Assembly (NCBI RefSeq): GCF_000276665.1
Contig: NW_004955473.1
Location: 4,428,822-4,492,821, forward strand
Origin: Chinchilla lanigera
Taxonomy: Eukaryota; Chordata; Mammalia; Rodentia; Chinchillidae
Direction of reading: 5' to 3'
DNA: 64,000 nucleotides
The position numbers and the translations under genes were made by a program. The notes under the pieces were generated by a model. The model was given only the letters and a program-made list of their open reading frames with translations. It did not search any database and was not told the origin of the DNA. This document shows, in pieces, positions 43,583 to 56,106 of this stretch (position 1 is its first letter; every line of letters starts with the position of its first letter).

Positions 43583-46500
43583 AGGGCTGCTTTGCCAAAG
43601 TCTTTGTCCAACCTACACAAAGCGTAGCTGAACCTGAGTGCTCAATTACCTGTAAAAATAAGTAAATGAATTAAAATGGAAACTTCTCATTATTCTTGAG
43701 CTGCTTTTATGCACATGGTAGCATATTAAGTATCTGCATATACTGTGGAGGAGGACATGAGATCATCAAGTATTTTACCAAGTTAAATACACAGCCCTTT
43801 ATTTAAGGCATCCCTTTGTATTGCAACTGTCCTCCTCCTCCCAACATTATGGGAATAAAGCCCTTGCTCTTACTTGATTCATAGCTGCATTCCCTTTCAC
43901 CAGATTCTGTGCCTAAGTTTGGCCTTGGAAAATTAGCTTTCTCTGAAATACTTAGGGAGCTTCTTAATGGGCTTGATTTTCAGCTGTTAAACCTGATGGA
44001 ACTCACAGATATATAAAAAAGAAATCAACTGTGACAGCTCTGACAGGAGACAGGAACACTATTAGCAGCTTCTATTAGCAATGAATGTGTGTGTGTGTGT
44101 GTGTGTGTGTTAGACAGATGAACACTCTAAGCAGTAAAATGGCGAGGTGGTTAAGAAACTATCACAAAGACATACTGGGACAAAAGAGGGCTGTATTTTC
44201 CTCCCTCATTACATTTCCACTTTTCTTACTGCTGAGACACATTAGTTATATAAACACCTCTGGATAAAGAACCCACAGAGAAACAGCAAAAAGATCTTCA
44301 AACATTATTTGCTTCTCTAGATATCTAGAGATAAGAATATTAACTCTAATAGTATTCCTGTGATGGTTCTATCATTATGGCTGCAGCCTGTAGAAAATTC
44401 TAATTTTGAAATCCCACCTCTGAGGCTTATTATTGAGAGAAAAGAAAGAGGGAGAAAAAAAACGAATGCCAGTATTACAAATTCCTCATCTTTTTGCAAA
44501 AATTAAGACATGATAGCTGCATATTTGATTGTGATGGCAAAAAAAATCAAATTTGAAAGGACCCAGCAGATCCAAGTAGCCCAAGCCCCTCTTTGAACAG
44601 ATGAAGAAACTGAGGCACAGAGAGAAAATGACCTGCTAATGGTCAGAGAGAGAGAAGTAATTGCAGAACCAGACTATTGTCGGGCCCCCACTCCCAGCTC
44701 GGTGCTTTCTTTTCTGTACACTTAAGAATGTACTAATGGAAAATAAATTAAAGCAGAAGATTACAAAAGGGTTAGGAAACCTGAAGTTGCTCATAAAGAA
44801 TTGTTATTTTCTCAACTGGTTTTCTGCAGCACCAGAAATTCTAGCTGAAGTAATCCACAGAGCAAAACAAAGTAGATGACAGTCAAATACTAATCACTAC
44901 TTTCACATGAAAGCATTATATTTACAGCTTTTTTTCTTCCCAGGGTGAGACTCCACATACGTAAAAACTGAATTTAATGCCACTGAAAGTTTGTTAGGAT
45001 GATTACCAAAAACCATAGACGTCTCCTGGGCCCCCAGGCACACCTACTAAGCCGTCAAACAGCTAAAATTCCTCAACAGCAAGGCTGGAGCCCAAGGGCT
45101 CAGCCCTCCTGTGAGATGGGAGGAGCGCATTAAGTCACTGATGACACCAGACTGAAGTTCTTATGAACCAGGACAGGACCAAGGAGACAGACTGGCGTTG
45201 GGGGAGGTAACTGGGTGGAGCTAAATGCCACTCTCTGCAAAGCTCCTTAAAGAGGAGGTGGCAGCCGTGTGCAGTGTGCTGGCCTCAACAGTTCGAGGGG
45301 GAGAAGAGTGAGCTGCAAGAGCTTTGGCGAGGGGTGGCAAAAGCAGAGGAGCCCTGCATGCCCTTCCAGACTGTTCCTCACGGCCTTGCTACGTGAACTT
45401 TAAGAATGGTGATTTTAAGCAACGTTTTCCCAATTAAGTCTCTACCTCTCCTTTGTTAAAGCTAGGACACCGCAGTCACCATAGCTTCTTGGAGGAGAGT
45501 GGGGCCTTTGTCTTGGCCAGGGCAACCAAGGATTAAATGAGGAGCCAGTCGTTTGTTTTTGGTCCTGATATCTGAGAGGGAGAATACTCGCTGGTCGGCC
45601 ATCTGTCTGTTCCTTTCCAGTTCACTTGTGGCCTGGAACAGAGAATGTGAGCTTCCTGTCCCGCTCAACCTGTGGAGGGAATCAGGAATCTGGGGTGGAA
45701 TTCCCACAGTGGCCCTCCGTTGCAGCCCTTCCTCCTGCCGGGAAAGCAAAGGGATCAACACCAAGATTTGAAATGGAAAGGCAACTCTGAAAGGCAAAAG
45801 TATCTTTTCTACTTCAACTTGACTTTCATTCTAACCAGTGAGTTAAAAAAAATTGTTAAAATAAGCCAGAAAAGCATTCATGTGCTCAGCATTGCAGGGG
45901 ATAGAAGAATATGAAACACAGTCCTTCCACTCACACAGCCACTAGTGCGTTTGGGGAGGCCAGCTCTGCACATTCAGTAAGGGCAAACAATGTAAGAAAG
46001 TGCAGGGGCCAACTGCCGGGTGTGAGAAGTCACAATGAATGGTGATGAGGCTAGAGACCTAACTGATGGCTTTGTAGAGGTGGGACCTGGGGACAAAGAA
46101 AACTGCATGAACAAAAACACAGAACAGGGATGAATACTGGTGCCCAGGGAAAAGCAAGGACACCAGCCTGTTGGAAAGAGAACTGGACAGAGGAGGTGGG
46201 ATCATAGAAAAGTCTGGAGCTGATAGGGCTAGGGCACAGGGCACTGTGACGTTCTGAGCTTGGGACCCGTTAGGGAAAGCACCATCTTGAAAGAAGTAGT
46301 CTGGCAGGTTACGGCACACCCAGCAGAAGCCAGTGAAGACTTAGATTCCAGAACTGGAAAGACGAGAGTGAGCAGGTAGAATGCACGGAACTAAAAAGAA
46401 GGGAGAATGGTTAAACAATTTGGATTTAAATTAATTTTGTCACTAGTCACCGTGTAACTGTAACGATGCTGTACATCACTGCTCTAGGGCAAACAGGAAT

Positions 46501-46715
46501 GAGAAAATTTGCACATACATTTGCAAGTGTGTGCGGGGAGTTGTAGAGCTTTACACACTTAGGTAATTTCCCCTACACATTCTCCTGTTGTTTGGAGTAG
46601 AAATTTTAGAAGGAAAACAGGGAGGTGGTCATAAGAAACAATATATGCAGGTACTTTGGGACTTACACCGATGACATTTTATCATTTGCTATATCACATA
46701 ATAGGAAGTTGTGGT
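43583..46715. other. Mostly unique intergenic DNA with a MIR and a (TG)n
   Basis: (TG)n at 44083-44110 and a reverse MIR at about 44570-44715 (ACAGATGAAGAAACTGAGGCACAGAGAG) are the only clear repeats. Bases 45840-46350 loosely resemble the long ancient repeat. No gene was recognised. The 111-codon open frame at 45462-45797 (minus) has no recognisable similarity. Confidence 0.5.
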
Positions 46716-46972
46716 AGTTAGGGTAAAGTGTCAACTTGATTGGCTTTGGGATCCACCCTGGGGATTGGTGGCACACTCTTCCAGTTGGGTCTGGGTGAGT
46801 GATGGAGGTATGGCTTTCGGGTCTACTTCTGAATCCTCACCCCTTCTACTCTGACACTGACCTGCTCTGCTTCCCACTAGCTGTGAACTAAGCGGCTTTG
46901 CTCTGCCTCTCCTCCTTTCAGTTGTAGGTGTTGCATACTGTGTCACAGTGATGGGAAACCTGATTAATACAG
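46716..46972 (+). mobile_element. MLT2-like ERVL LTR
   Basis: GTGGTAGTTAGGGTAAAGTGTCAACTTGATTGG at the start and GGGAAACCTGATTAATACAG at the end. Confidence 0.65.
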
Positions 46973-47094
46973 AAGTCCAAAAGTAAATGAGACTTTAAGC
47001 ATGGTCAAGGTATGAAAATTTAGCTATCCACATTTAGCAACTTCAAACTTTACCTCACACTATGCCCTAAAACTAACTCAAAATTATATTCATG

Positions 47095-47280
47095 GGCCAG
47101 GTATGGTGGCACCCACCTGTAATCCTAGCTACTTAGGAGGCTGAGACAGGAGGATCATAAGTTCAAGCCCAGCCTGAGCAACTGAGTGAGACCCTATCTC
47201 AAAATTTAAAAAATTTAAAAAGGATGATGATGAAGCTTAATGCTCCCTGGGCTCAATCCTCACTACCACAAACATACACA
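47095..47280 (+). mobile_element. B1-dID composite SINE
   Basis: GCCAGGTATGGTGGCACCCACC to CCCTATCTCAAAATT, then an ID remnant (GAAGCTTAATGCTCCCTGGG, CTCAATCCTCACTACC). Confidence 0.75.
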
Positions 47281-47309
47281 CACACACCCCTACAAAATTA
47301 CATTCACAA

Positions 47310-48195
47310 TCCAAACACCTGACACAGGATTTCTATCCAAAACATACAAAGAACTCTTGCAATTCAATGAAAATTGACAAACTAATTTTTTACATGGACA
47401 AGTTTTAAACAAATATTTCACAAAATAACCTATAGGAATGGTTAGCATGTGAAAAGATGCTCAGTATCACTAGTTATCAGCAAAATGCAAATTAAAACAC
47501 AATGAGACACATAATCACTCTAAAAGCTAACATTAAAATAATACAAGTGTTTGTGAGCTTCTAGACCAACTGCAACTTGCATACATTGCTGGCAAAAAAT
47601 GTAAAATGGTGTAAGTACACTGAGAAAAGTTCAGTGGCATCTGGTAAAGTTAAACACATGTCCCAGAAATTCCACTCTGAGCTGTTTACCCAAGGGAAAT
47701 AGAAACCTATGTCCACAGAAAGATTTGCATATGAATGGCCTTGGTAGCTTTATGAGGAAACAACCTAAATATCTAACAGCAGATGAATAAGCGCATCAGA
47801 TTTTGTCCATGCAGTAAAATACTCCTCAGAAATCCAAAGGGACATACTACTGACACACTTACATGTGTGAATCTCAAAACCTTTATGCTAAAAAAAGAAG
47901 CCAGACTCAAAAGTGAACCCAGTGTATGATTTCACTTATACCAATCTCTATAAAAAGGAAAATAAATATGTAATGATTAAAAGAGATCCATGGTTGCCTG
48001 GAGCCACTGCTGGTGAAATTTACTGTAAAGTTCATGAGAAAATTGTTTTAGTGAGGGAACAGTCTATATCTTGAATGTGCTTAGGATTCATCTCTGTATA
48101 TATTTGTCTAAATTTATCAAGCTGATTTAAAATGGTATATTTGTTGTGTGTAAATAATACTTCAGAAAGTTTATTTTTAAATCTTTATTTTTGAT
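47310..48195 (+). mobile_element. Old LINE-1 (L1M-type) fragment
   Basis: GGATTTCTATCCAAAACATAC, GCAAATTAAAACACAATGAGAC, CATACATTGCTGGCAAAAAATG and CAACCTAAATATCTAACAGCAG follow the ORF2 3' part and UTR of an old L1. It is too decayed to give an open frame. Confidence 0.7.
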
Positions 48196-48254
48196 CATGC
48201 CCCTCATAATGGAGATGTTATATTGTAATGATTAATGAATGAAAATCTGAGACT

Positions 48255-48870
48255 TCCTTTCTTTTACTAAAATTTGTAAAATATGAATAATGCAAACATG
48301 CAAGCTACAGAAAAAATTTTACCAGACACTTTTGTGCCTACCATTAAGATAAAACAGATGTAAACACTTTGCCTTATGGAATGCTCAAAAAAGAAAGAAC
48401 AAAAGAGATAAAACATTACTAGTGCAGGTAAAGCCCCACTTCCATCCTGTCTCCCTCCCCAGAGGAAACCATCTCCCGAAAGTTGATGTTTATTAATCAG
48501 GTGCTTGGTTTTGTACATTTGCTATAAAAATGTATGTCCATAAATAATGCATAGCATTGTTTTGTGTATTTCTGAATGTATATAAATGGAATCTACTGCA
48601 TGTATCTTCTTGAAAATGCTGTTATCATTCAACATGATCATTTAGATTACATAGACTAATACAGATAGATCTGGCACATTCATTTTAACTACCATGTAAA
48701 GCACAGTTTATTTGGCCATTCCATTACTGAAGGATGCCATGTTGTCCCAAATTTTTCACTTTTATATAGTGTGCTGCAATAAATATCTTCACATACATTT
48801 TTGCTCATGTGTACAAGCGTTTAACTAGCATAAACGTATAGATGCAGAATTGCTGCACTGAAAAATATTA
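48255..48870 (-). mobile_element. Old LINE-1 fragment, opposite strand
   Basis: Reverse-strand L1 features: TATAAATGGAATCTACTGCATG, TTTGGCCATTCCATTACTGAAGG, GTGCTGCAATAAATATCTTC and GCAGAATTGCTGCACTG. Confidence 0.6.
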
Positions 48871-48874
48871 TGAC

Positions 48875-49620
48875 TGTTTATGCAGCCTAACAAAACATCC
48901 TAAACCTTAGTAGTTTAAAACAGAAGCTATCATTTATTTTTGCTCATGAATCTGCAATTTGGGTAGAAATGGCTCATCTCTGCTCTACCCAGAATCATGC
49001 CAATGGCTCTACTGGAAGTGGAGTATCCACTCCCAAAATGGGTCACTTTTATTACTGGAAAATTGGTGCTGGGTGTCAGCCAGGAGTGCACCTGAGACTA
49101 TCACCTAGGGTTGCTCAGTTCCTTTCTATGTGTGGCACTCCTTGTGGTGACTTGGACTTCCTCACAGCATGGCAGGTGAATTCCACAAAGGTCTGAGCAG
49201 GAGATCAATGGTGGTGTCTTTCAGCTTCCCCAGATCTGTGCTGTGGAAGTTCTATTTCTGGTAGGCAAGTCAGAGAGGACTAGAACTCCCTTTCCCATTC
49301 AGCCCCATAAACAGGGACAGGGCTCTGCCTGAGGCCCAAAGATCCAGAAGACTGGCACTCAAGTGGCTCTGCTCACCTCATTCATAGGACAAACGTTCTG
49401 TTATAGAGAGCAAGCTAACAAGCCCAGGGCCTGCCATCACCCCCAACACCCACAGATAAAACACCAGTGTCGCTCCAGAAGCAGGCCATTGTCCCTGCTC
49501 CCAGATCCAGTGCAGTGCGCAGAAGTTCTGCCCAGAGGGAGGGGCAGGTTATAAGGAGGAGAGCCCTTCAGCTCTGACTGAGATGATGGACTTTATTTTA
49601 ACAAAAACATGAGAAATTTT
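48875..49620 (-). mobile_element. Old MLT1-type MaLR LTR
   Basis: GCAGCCTAACAAAACATCC, AAACCTTAGTAGTTTAAAACAG, CTGCAATTTGGGTAGAAATGG, CTTCCTCACAGCATGGCAGG and CCACAAAGGTCTGAGCAGG follow the order of the oldest MLT1 LTRs. Confidence 0.65.
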
Positions 49621-49651
49621 TCATTGCTAAAGGCATTGTCAAACCAGTAGT

Positions 49652-49742
49652 TTGGAGCTGGTGGCACAAGCTTGTAATTCCAGCCCGTGGGAGGCTGAGA
49701 CAGGAAGATTTTGCGTTCAAGGCCAGCCTGAGCTACTGCAAG
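49652..49742 (+). mobile_element. Truncated B1-type SINE
   Basis: GTTTGGAGCTGGTGGCACAAGC to CAAGGCCAGCCTGAGCTACTGC. The 3' part is missing. Confidence 0.75.
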
Positions 49743-49890
49743 CAATTTATAGAGGCTAGAAACTTCATGAGACTAATAATAATAAGTACAATGGCAGACC
49801 AGTCAGAAGCTTAACAGAGAGAAGCCAAGAAAGAGACAGCCAAGAAAATCCTCCTGGGATTATAGATACTCCTTGTTTAACAACCTACCT

Positions 49891-50051
49891 GGTTGAGTGT
49901 GGTGGCGCATGCCTGTAATCCCAGCACTCGGGAGGCTGAGGCAGGAGGATCATTGCGAGTTCAAGACCAGCCTAGTCTACAAAGTGAGCTCAAGGCCAGC
50001 CTGAACTGCATAGCGAGACCCTGTCTCAAAAAGATAAAAACAAAACAACAA
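49891..50051 (+). mobile_element. B1-type SINE with 10-base target duplication
   Basis: The SINE has CCTGTAATCCCAGCACTCGG, a duplicated GAGCTCAAGGCCAGCCTGAAC segment and a CCCTGTCTCAAAAAGATAAAAAC tail. The flanks CAACCTACCT at 49881-49890 and 50052-50061 are identical. It is little diverged, hence young. Confidence 0.93.
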
Positions 50052-50198
50052 CAACCTACCTGTTCAACAACTATTCGAACCTACAATCAAGATGTGCCTG
50101 TGTTGTTCAGACTTACAATCCACCATTACATACAGTTCTGTACACCATGTTTACACGGCCTCAATGTCTTTTTTGGTACAGTGTACCTGGATTATACA

Positions 50199-50597
50199 TG
50201 TCTTAGTTAATTTTCTCATTGCTGAGATAAAACACCTGACTGCCAAAGGGGAAAAGATTTATTTAGCTCACAGTTTGCAGAGGTTTCAGTCCATAATCAG
50301 CTGGCTCCAAGGCAGAGTGGTGTGGCAGACAGGCTTTACAGAGGAGAAACATTCATAATGGGCAGAAGGTAGCAAAGCAATAAGGGAGGGACCTTAATAG
50401 CATCTTTCTGCCCCTTATATTTTATCCAGGCTACTTAGGGTGGGTAGCACTCATACCCTTAATCCAGGTGCCCTTGAGCCTAGCATTGCACCATGAATCA
50501 ATCCCAGCGCCACATACTCTAGATCCAACCATTTCTGAAGAAGCCCCACCTATGACTGCATGGGGCTTCGGGGGACATCTAAACACAAGCCATAACA
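50199..50597 (-). mobile_element. ORR1-like MaLR solo LTR
   Basis: TGTCTTAGTTAATTTTCTCATTG at the left, AGATTTATTTAGCTCACAGTTTGC inside and CACAAGCCATAACA at the right. Confidence 0.85.
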
Positions 50598-50869
50598 CTA
50601 TGCTACTGTAATTATTGCTGACTGTATTGTATAGTACAGTACTGTACTTATGTGTTATGTTCTGTTATACATTACAGCAATGCATATGTTACTCAAATCA
50701 AAGCAAAGTCATCCAGTTGGAGTTTCCTTTCACCATTCCTTTGTTCTGAATATTGTAATGTAAATACTATATACAGTTCCTCGTGTAGCAACCAAGTCAG
50801 TTAAGGACCCAATCACAGGAAATTAATTTGGTCATTAAACCAGGAGTGTCTGTATATTTGCTGCTCAGC

Positions 50870-51300
50870 CCTAGATCTCTTTGGTAAGAGATTGTCCTTG
50901 TGTTTTACTTGGTTTCCTTAAACATAGTTTTTGTTGATTTTGTGAATATATTTATTATAGTTGCTTTAAAGTCTTTCGTGCTTTACATTCACATCATATC
51001 TAAAGACAGATACCCATTTGTTCCGTTGGTTCTATTATCAGTATTGATAATTTAACCACTTGGCTAAAGTAGTGTCCCACAAAATGCAACACTGCAGTAT
51101 CGTTTTCCTTCTGTAAATAATATTAACATTACCATAAGATTGGCTAGTGGGAGATTATTTGAGTCACTCCTTATGTCCTTCTGCCTTGTACCCTTAGTCT
51201 TTGGGCACTTCCCCTATTCTAGGTACCATAAAATATTCCAGGCTCAACCTGATTTTTTCCTGTGCCTGAGAGCTGATCTCAGCCATTTTTCTAAGGAGTT
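50870..51300 (-). mobile_element. Old LINE-1 fragment (tentative)
   Basis: GTTTTACTTGGTTTCCTTAAAC, AGTTGCTTTAAAGTCTTTCGTGC and ACATCATATCTAAAGACAG recall reverse-strand old L1M sequence like that at 8336-8720. Confidence 0.4.
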
Positions 51301-52440
51301 ACAGTAATGCTTCACTTTGTGGGCTCTAACTTTCTGTAGGGATCTCAACTCAATCTCACCTACTCATGTGAGCCAATGGATTTATATACTATCCATATGT
51401 AAACTCTTATAAAACTCAGGCCCTTGGATTACTGAGAACGATATTGCCCCATACCAGGCAAGACTTAGGTTCAGCTCAGAGGCTTTCCATTCAGTCCTCA
51501 GGCTCCTTTGGAGCCCTGACTCTTGCAGATCTTTTTTTCCTTCATTATGTACTCAAATATGCATTTAAACATTGAATATTTTGTCCAGTGACAAGTGCTT
51601 TGTGGCCAGAAAAATGGTAAGATATCTAATCGGTCAAGTCACCTTCATTTCTAATCACAGTTGGAATTATTCAGGAGCTGTGAAGGAAATCCAGACCAAA
51701 TCCTATTGAGTTACACTTTTCTGGACAATATCATAGGTGACTTTTATGTCTAGGTTGAAGGAAAGGACCACAAGAGCCCCTTCTGAATCCCAGACCACTC
51801 TCCATGTTCCTTTCTTTACTGCAGGCTACAAACCCTCAGGTTCCTCTAATCTTCTCTTCATAGTTACTGCCCTCCTCTGTGCTCTTCCACAGTTGGAAGA
51901 AGCCACAGCCTCTTTAGCTCCTCCCTTCCTTGGGGTTCCAGGTTGACGAAGCGCCTGGTACATCTTTTCCTATAGCTTGTGTTCTATTGTCATTTTATAA
52001 GGGGGAGGGTCCCCTGCTGCACATTTTCCCAAACTCTGAACACCAATGGACTGTGGGCCCTAGAGAACAAAATTGGCTTCACCTAAGCAGTTTCCTTGTT
52101 CAGCCCTGCCTCCTTCCCTACTCAATGAATGATGATAGGGGACATTAGCATTTAAAAAGAGTTCATTGATTATGCATTAACATCTGTATGGCAAATGCAC
52201 CTTCAGCAGCCTCAAATAGGGCACACTGAAATTCTGGCTTAATAACAACAACAAAAAAGAAATATATTCTTTGGATATCCAATTATGTGCCAGAATACCA
52301 GAACTGTTGAAATATTTGTAATATATTTTATTAACTTAGGAGTTTGCTTTTCTTTAGAGGAAAATGAGCTCTATGCATTTAGAGAGGGGCAACTAATTTC
52401 ATTCTCTTATATCTAGGTCAATATTTAAAATATATACTTC
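51301..52440. other. Unique intergenic DNA, no recognised element
   Basis: No gene or repeat family was recognised. Confidence 0.4.
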
Positions 52441-52442
52441 TA

Positions 52443-52613
52443 GGTCTGACATGATGGCACAAACCTATAATCTCAGCGCTTGGGAGGCTGAGGCAGGAGG
52501 ATTGCCTTGAGTTCAAGGCCAGCCTGGGCTACAAAGTGGGCTCAAGACCAGCCTTAACTGGCATAGCAAAATCTTGTCACAAAAAGACAAAAGTAAATAA
52601 ATAAAATAAAAAT
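52443..52613 (+). mobile_element. B1-type SINE (internally duplicated)
   Basis: GTCTGACATGATGGCACAAACC to CAAAATCTTGTCACAAAAAGAC, with a tail grown into AAATAAATAAAATAAA and then a (TA)n. Confidence 0.88.

Positions 52614-52652
<39 letters not shown>
52614..52652 (+). repeat. (TA)n microsatellite at a SINE tail
   Basis: About 17 TA units follow the A-rich tail of the SINE. Confidence 0.95.
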
Positions 52653-52654
<2 letters not shown>

Positions 52655-55007
52655 CCATATGTCTGTCTCCCAGAATTTGATTAATCCTCCTTGGGTAGCT
52701 TCATGCTGGCTCATCATAGACAAAACCAAATCAAAGAATTAAGACAAGTATCTCTTTAGCTGATTCAGCTCCAGCTAAAGAAGTTATTTCATTTTGACTC
52801 TTGAAACCTAGCCTCTTCGATGCATCCTTAGGTATTTCTTTCTGGAAGAGAAAGGCAAGACATAATTAATAAAACATTTGAACCTATAAATTTACTGTTC
52901 ACTTGCCCTGAGGCCAAGGTTGAGGGGCTCTATGTTCAAATCCCATAATCAAAACAATAAGCCCTTTCCCACTAATCCAAAGATTCTCATCCTGCCGTCC
53001 ATGAACCCCTAGAGGTCCAAACAGATCATGAAGATTTTGGTCTCCCCAAAATTGTGTACTAAATTGTGCGTGGGAGTGGAGATTGGGGCTGTACGTGTTC
53101 TTTTGGGAAGGAAGCTCTAGCTTTTGTCAGATTCTCCAAGGTATTTAAAACCTTTAGCAAAATGGCCAGCCTGGTAGATCAAGAGAAATGGTTAAGCTTC
53201 TGCTCCTAAGTACAAAGACCTTAGGTTCAGTCCCACACGAGTTGGGAAAGCTTTGCAAGGAGCTAAAATTCATGAAGAAACCGTGGCTGTCAATAGGCTC
53301 TGTCTCACCAGGGGTTATTCAAAATGGCAAGCATGGGTCCTGGGTCCCGGACCCAGCATAAGTATTTTGATGTCCTACACGATTTGTCAAATGTGGGCAC
53401 TGATGGATGAACTTGGGCAGGCGAGTCTGTCAGTTGAGCCTCTCTCTCTATAGGCTTCTAGAACTCTACAAAACCCTCACAGAATAATGTATACATTATG
53501 GTCCACAACTTGGTACCTTTCATGGCACCCAGCTCTTGTGCTGCTGACTTGGGGTATCATGTTTCAAAGGAAAAAGTAATTTTTAAAAATAGCAATTAAT
53601 ATCTACTAAGCATTTACTCTGTGTTTACCACTGCGTTCAGTGTTTCATTTATATAATGTGTCATAATGACCCTATGAAGGTGATGATATTATTAGCTACA
53701 CTTTACTGATGCAGAAACTGATGCTTAAACAGAGGCCATGACTAGCTCAAGGTCATACAGCTGGTAACAAATGAAGGTATCAATACTGACAGAATTTACT
53801 ATTCGACTCTACTGACCCCACCTATCCCCAAATTTTACCCTCCACTCAGAGTGCCTTCTCCTAAATTTACCTGGTACAGTCTGAATATTCTCTCTATATG
53901 TTTACCAGCATGACCACAAAAAAGAATAAGAAAAGCAATTCATATAGTTACTATGTGCCACGCATTGTACTAAGTGTTTTTATGCAGTATCTTATTTAAT
54001 AGTAACCACAAATCCCAGCACTCTGGTATGCATTGCGCAGTGAAACGATATGGTTAGGAGTTAAGAGCACAGTATTTGGAGCCAGACAACCATTTCAAGG
54101 ATGAGGAAACCAATGCACAGAGGGGTTCAATAACTTCCCCAAGGCCAAATAGCTAGTTGGCAGCAAAACTGGGGTATAAATTTAAGATTATCTGAGCCCA
54201 GAGACTGTGCTCTTAAACATAAGAAAAATCAATTGAAAATATTTTGATGTAATGTTTAGAAATCTGTCAGCCAAGTTTGTAGTATTCTAATGAGGTGGAG
54301 AACTGGTGTAGACGCGTAGCTTCACTTGCCCTTCCTGTGACATTTTCCCTTTCCTTCATCCCTTTCCTTTGTTAGCATGAATTGCTGCACTTGAGGCTCC
54401 ATCATTTCACATGCAGTAATTTGCTAACGTAAGCATAATGAGAGAGAGCCTAGGCGCTGTGCGTACATAAGCCAAACAACGCACAAAAGTCCCAATCAAC
54501 TACACCAGTTGTGGCGGATTTATGAAGAGAAAAGAAAGGGGCGGAAGACGTGATCAAAATACACTCTCACTGAGAAGCACTTTTCGTTCACCCCCCCCCA
54601 CCCCTGCTTTATTGCCTTGTTAAACGAGAATTATGGCAGAAAACACATGGCTTAATCGCAAGTGGGTCACGTGTGGTGCTGGTGACCTGCGGCTCTTATC
54701 TACCCCTAGCAGATTCACTTACAGCTCTCTTCTGCTTCTGCACACTTTCCTGAATACAAACGTGCTCACTAAGTGGCCTGTACCTGCTTGCATTCTCTCC
54801 CTGCACTTGCCTTGTGTGGGACACACACACACACCGAATTCTGGGGCGAGACATGAGCATCCTTTACTGAGACATTACTCTTAGTTTTAATAGAAAGGAG
54901 GAAGGCTACTGTATCTCTGTGCAGATGGCATTAGGGGAGGGGGAGAAGTTGTCAGAATATTAAATTGCCTTTCTTTGTATGCATGGTCAGATTTGCTATT
55001 CGAAATT
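52653..55007. other. Mostly unique intergenic DNA with MIR copies
   Basis: Reverse MIRs at about 53595-53800 (TCACTGATGCAGAAACTGATGC-type, AGCTCAAGGTCATACAGCTGG) and 53935-54190 (ACTATGTGCCACGCATTGTACTAAG, AGGATGAGGAAACCAATGCACAGAGG). A C-run lies at 54592-54605. Bases 54380-54560 are CpG-bearing unique DNA. No gene was recognised. Confidence 0.5.
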
Positions 55008-55012
55008 CAGCA

Positions 55013-55017
<5 letters not shown>

Positions 55018-55048
<31 letters not shown>

Positions 55049-55129
55049 TTCTCCGGTACCGGGAACCGAACTCACGACCTTGCGCTTGCTAGGCAGGCGC
55101 TTTTGCCACTGAGCTAAATCCCCAGCCCC
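55018..55129 (-). mobile_element. Young ID-type SINE (tRNA-derived) with 10-base target duplication
   Basis: Poly-T is followed by TTTTCTCCGGTACCGGGAACC and CTTGCGCTTGCTAGGCAGG, ending TAAATCCCCAGCCCC: an almost intact ID-type element in reverse. The flanks CAGCAAGCTT at 55008-55017 and 55130-55139 are identical. Confidence 0.93.
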
Positions 55130-55844
55130 CAGCAAGCTTTGATAACATGGGACTGCACACTGCCTCCAGGCTTGGCAGCTCTTCCTTTTATGTTGGGATG
55201 AGTGCCCGGCCTCAGGGAATAGGCCCTTTAGATGTCAGCTACACACCTTGCCCAGGCGGAGCTTCCAACAGCTTGACTATTCCAAAGAAACCCCCTTAGC
55301 AACTGAGAGGCTATTAGCATGGTTAGATGTCAGGTAGGCAGAGCTGCATCTGGAGAAAAGGGAGAGAAACAGGGATGGGAGAAATATCGTTGATGGACAC
55401 GTTACAAGTGCGAAAAAGGCCAGGAGAATCTTAATGCTCTTCCTACCCAGGTATGTCTGCATGTATGTCTGCACTGAGGTTAGCTTATGAGAAATTCTTC
55501 AACCCCAGATTTTCATGATCCAGGGAAAGTGTACTCCTTAGGAAACACTGGAGCCTTTCCAGAGTGATACCTAAAGAGAGCATTGCAAGACACTGATGTG
55601 AAGAGGGCAGCATTACCACCATACACGTTCTCTTGTTTGCACAACACTGAAGAAATATAAAAATATCTCATATTTATAGAGCACTGGAGGTTTTCTGAAT
55701 CCTTTAAGAGTTTACTTTATCAGATAAAGGTAGAGCTTTGTATTTTACAGGGTAATGAATCGAGAATACTGAATGGGATCCTACTACGTACACAGGAAAC
55801 ACACACCATACTGTGCACACTGCATAAGGAAGCAATGGCTTTAG

Positions 55845-56045
55845 TGGTTAGGAGAGTCAGTGTAGGGGTATGCTTTCCCAGCTTTGAGTCCCTACTCAGC
55901 CACTATTCTCCCTGACTCAATCTCCTGATCTGTGGCATAGAGATTATGGCAACCTCAGAGAGTTGTGTGCGTAAAATGAGGAGATAATGTATGTAAAGTT
56001 CTTAACACTGCATCTAGCATATATCAAGGGCTTAATAAATGGTAG
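55845..56045 (+). mobile_element. MIR SINE
   Basis: GTGGTTAGGAGAGTCAGTG, TTGAGTCCCTACTCAGCCACT, TCAATCTCCTGATCTGTGGC and GGGCTTAATAAATGG. Confidence 0.7.
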
Positions 56046-56106
56046 CTCTGGGCAGTGGCAATGTAGTAAATTGACAACTGGTGGTCAACTTATAACACTC
56101 ACCTGA

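Larger units (their letters stand above)
49861..50854. mobile_element. Tigger-like DNA transposon split by a SINE and an LTR
   Basis: The left end (TAGATACTCCTTGTTTAAC at 49863) matches the reverse complement of the right end (TTAAACCAGGAGTGTCTG, ending 50852) at about 20 of 24 positions. TA lies on both sides (49861-49862, 50853-50854). The inner fragments include GTATAGTACAGTACTGTACTT, typical of Tigger elements. Removing the SINE (49891-50051) and LTR (50199-50597) leaves about 420 bases. Confidence 0.7.

Noticed and set aside
45462..45797. 111-codon minus-strand open frame in a GC-richer block
   Set aside because: No recognisable domain or splice context. The overlapping plus-strand frames are equally open.
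53330..53356. Near-palindrome around CTGGGTCCCGGACCCAG
   Set aside because: Short and imperfect, without a matching binding consensus that I can name. It is expected by chance in 64 kb.
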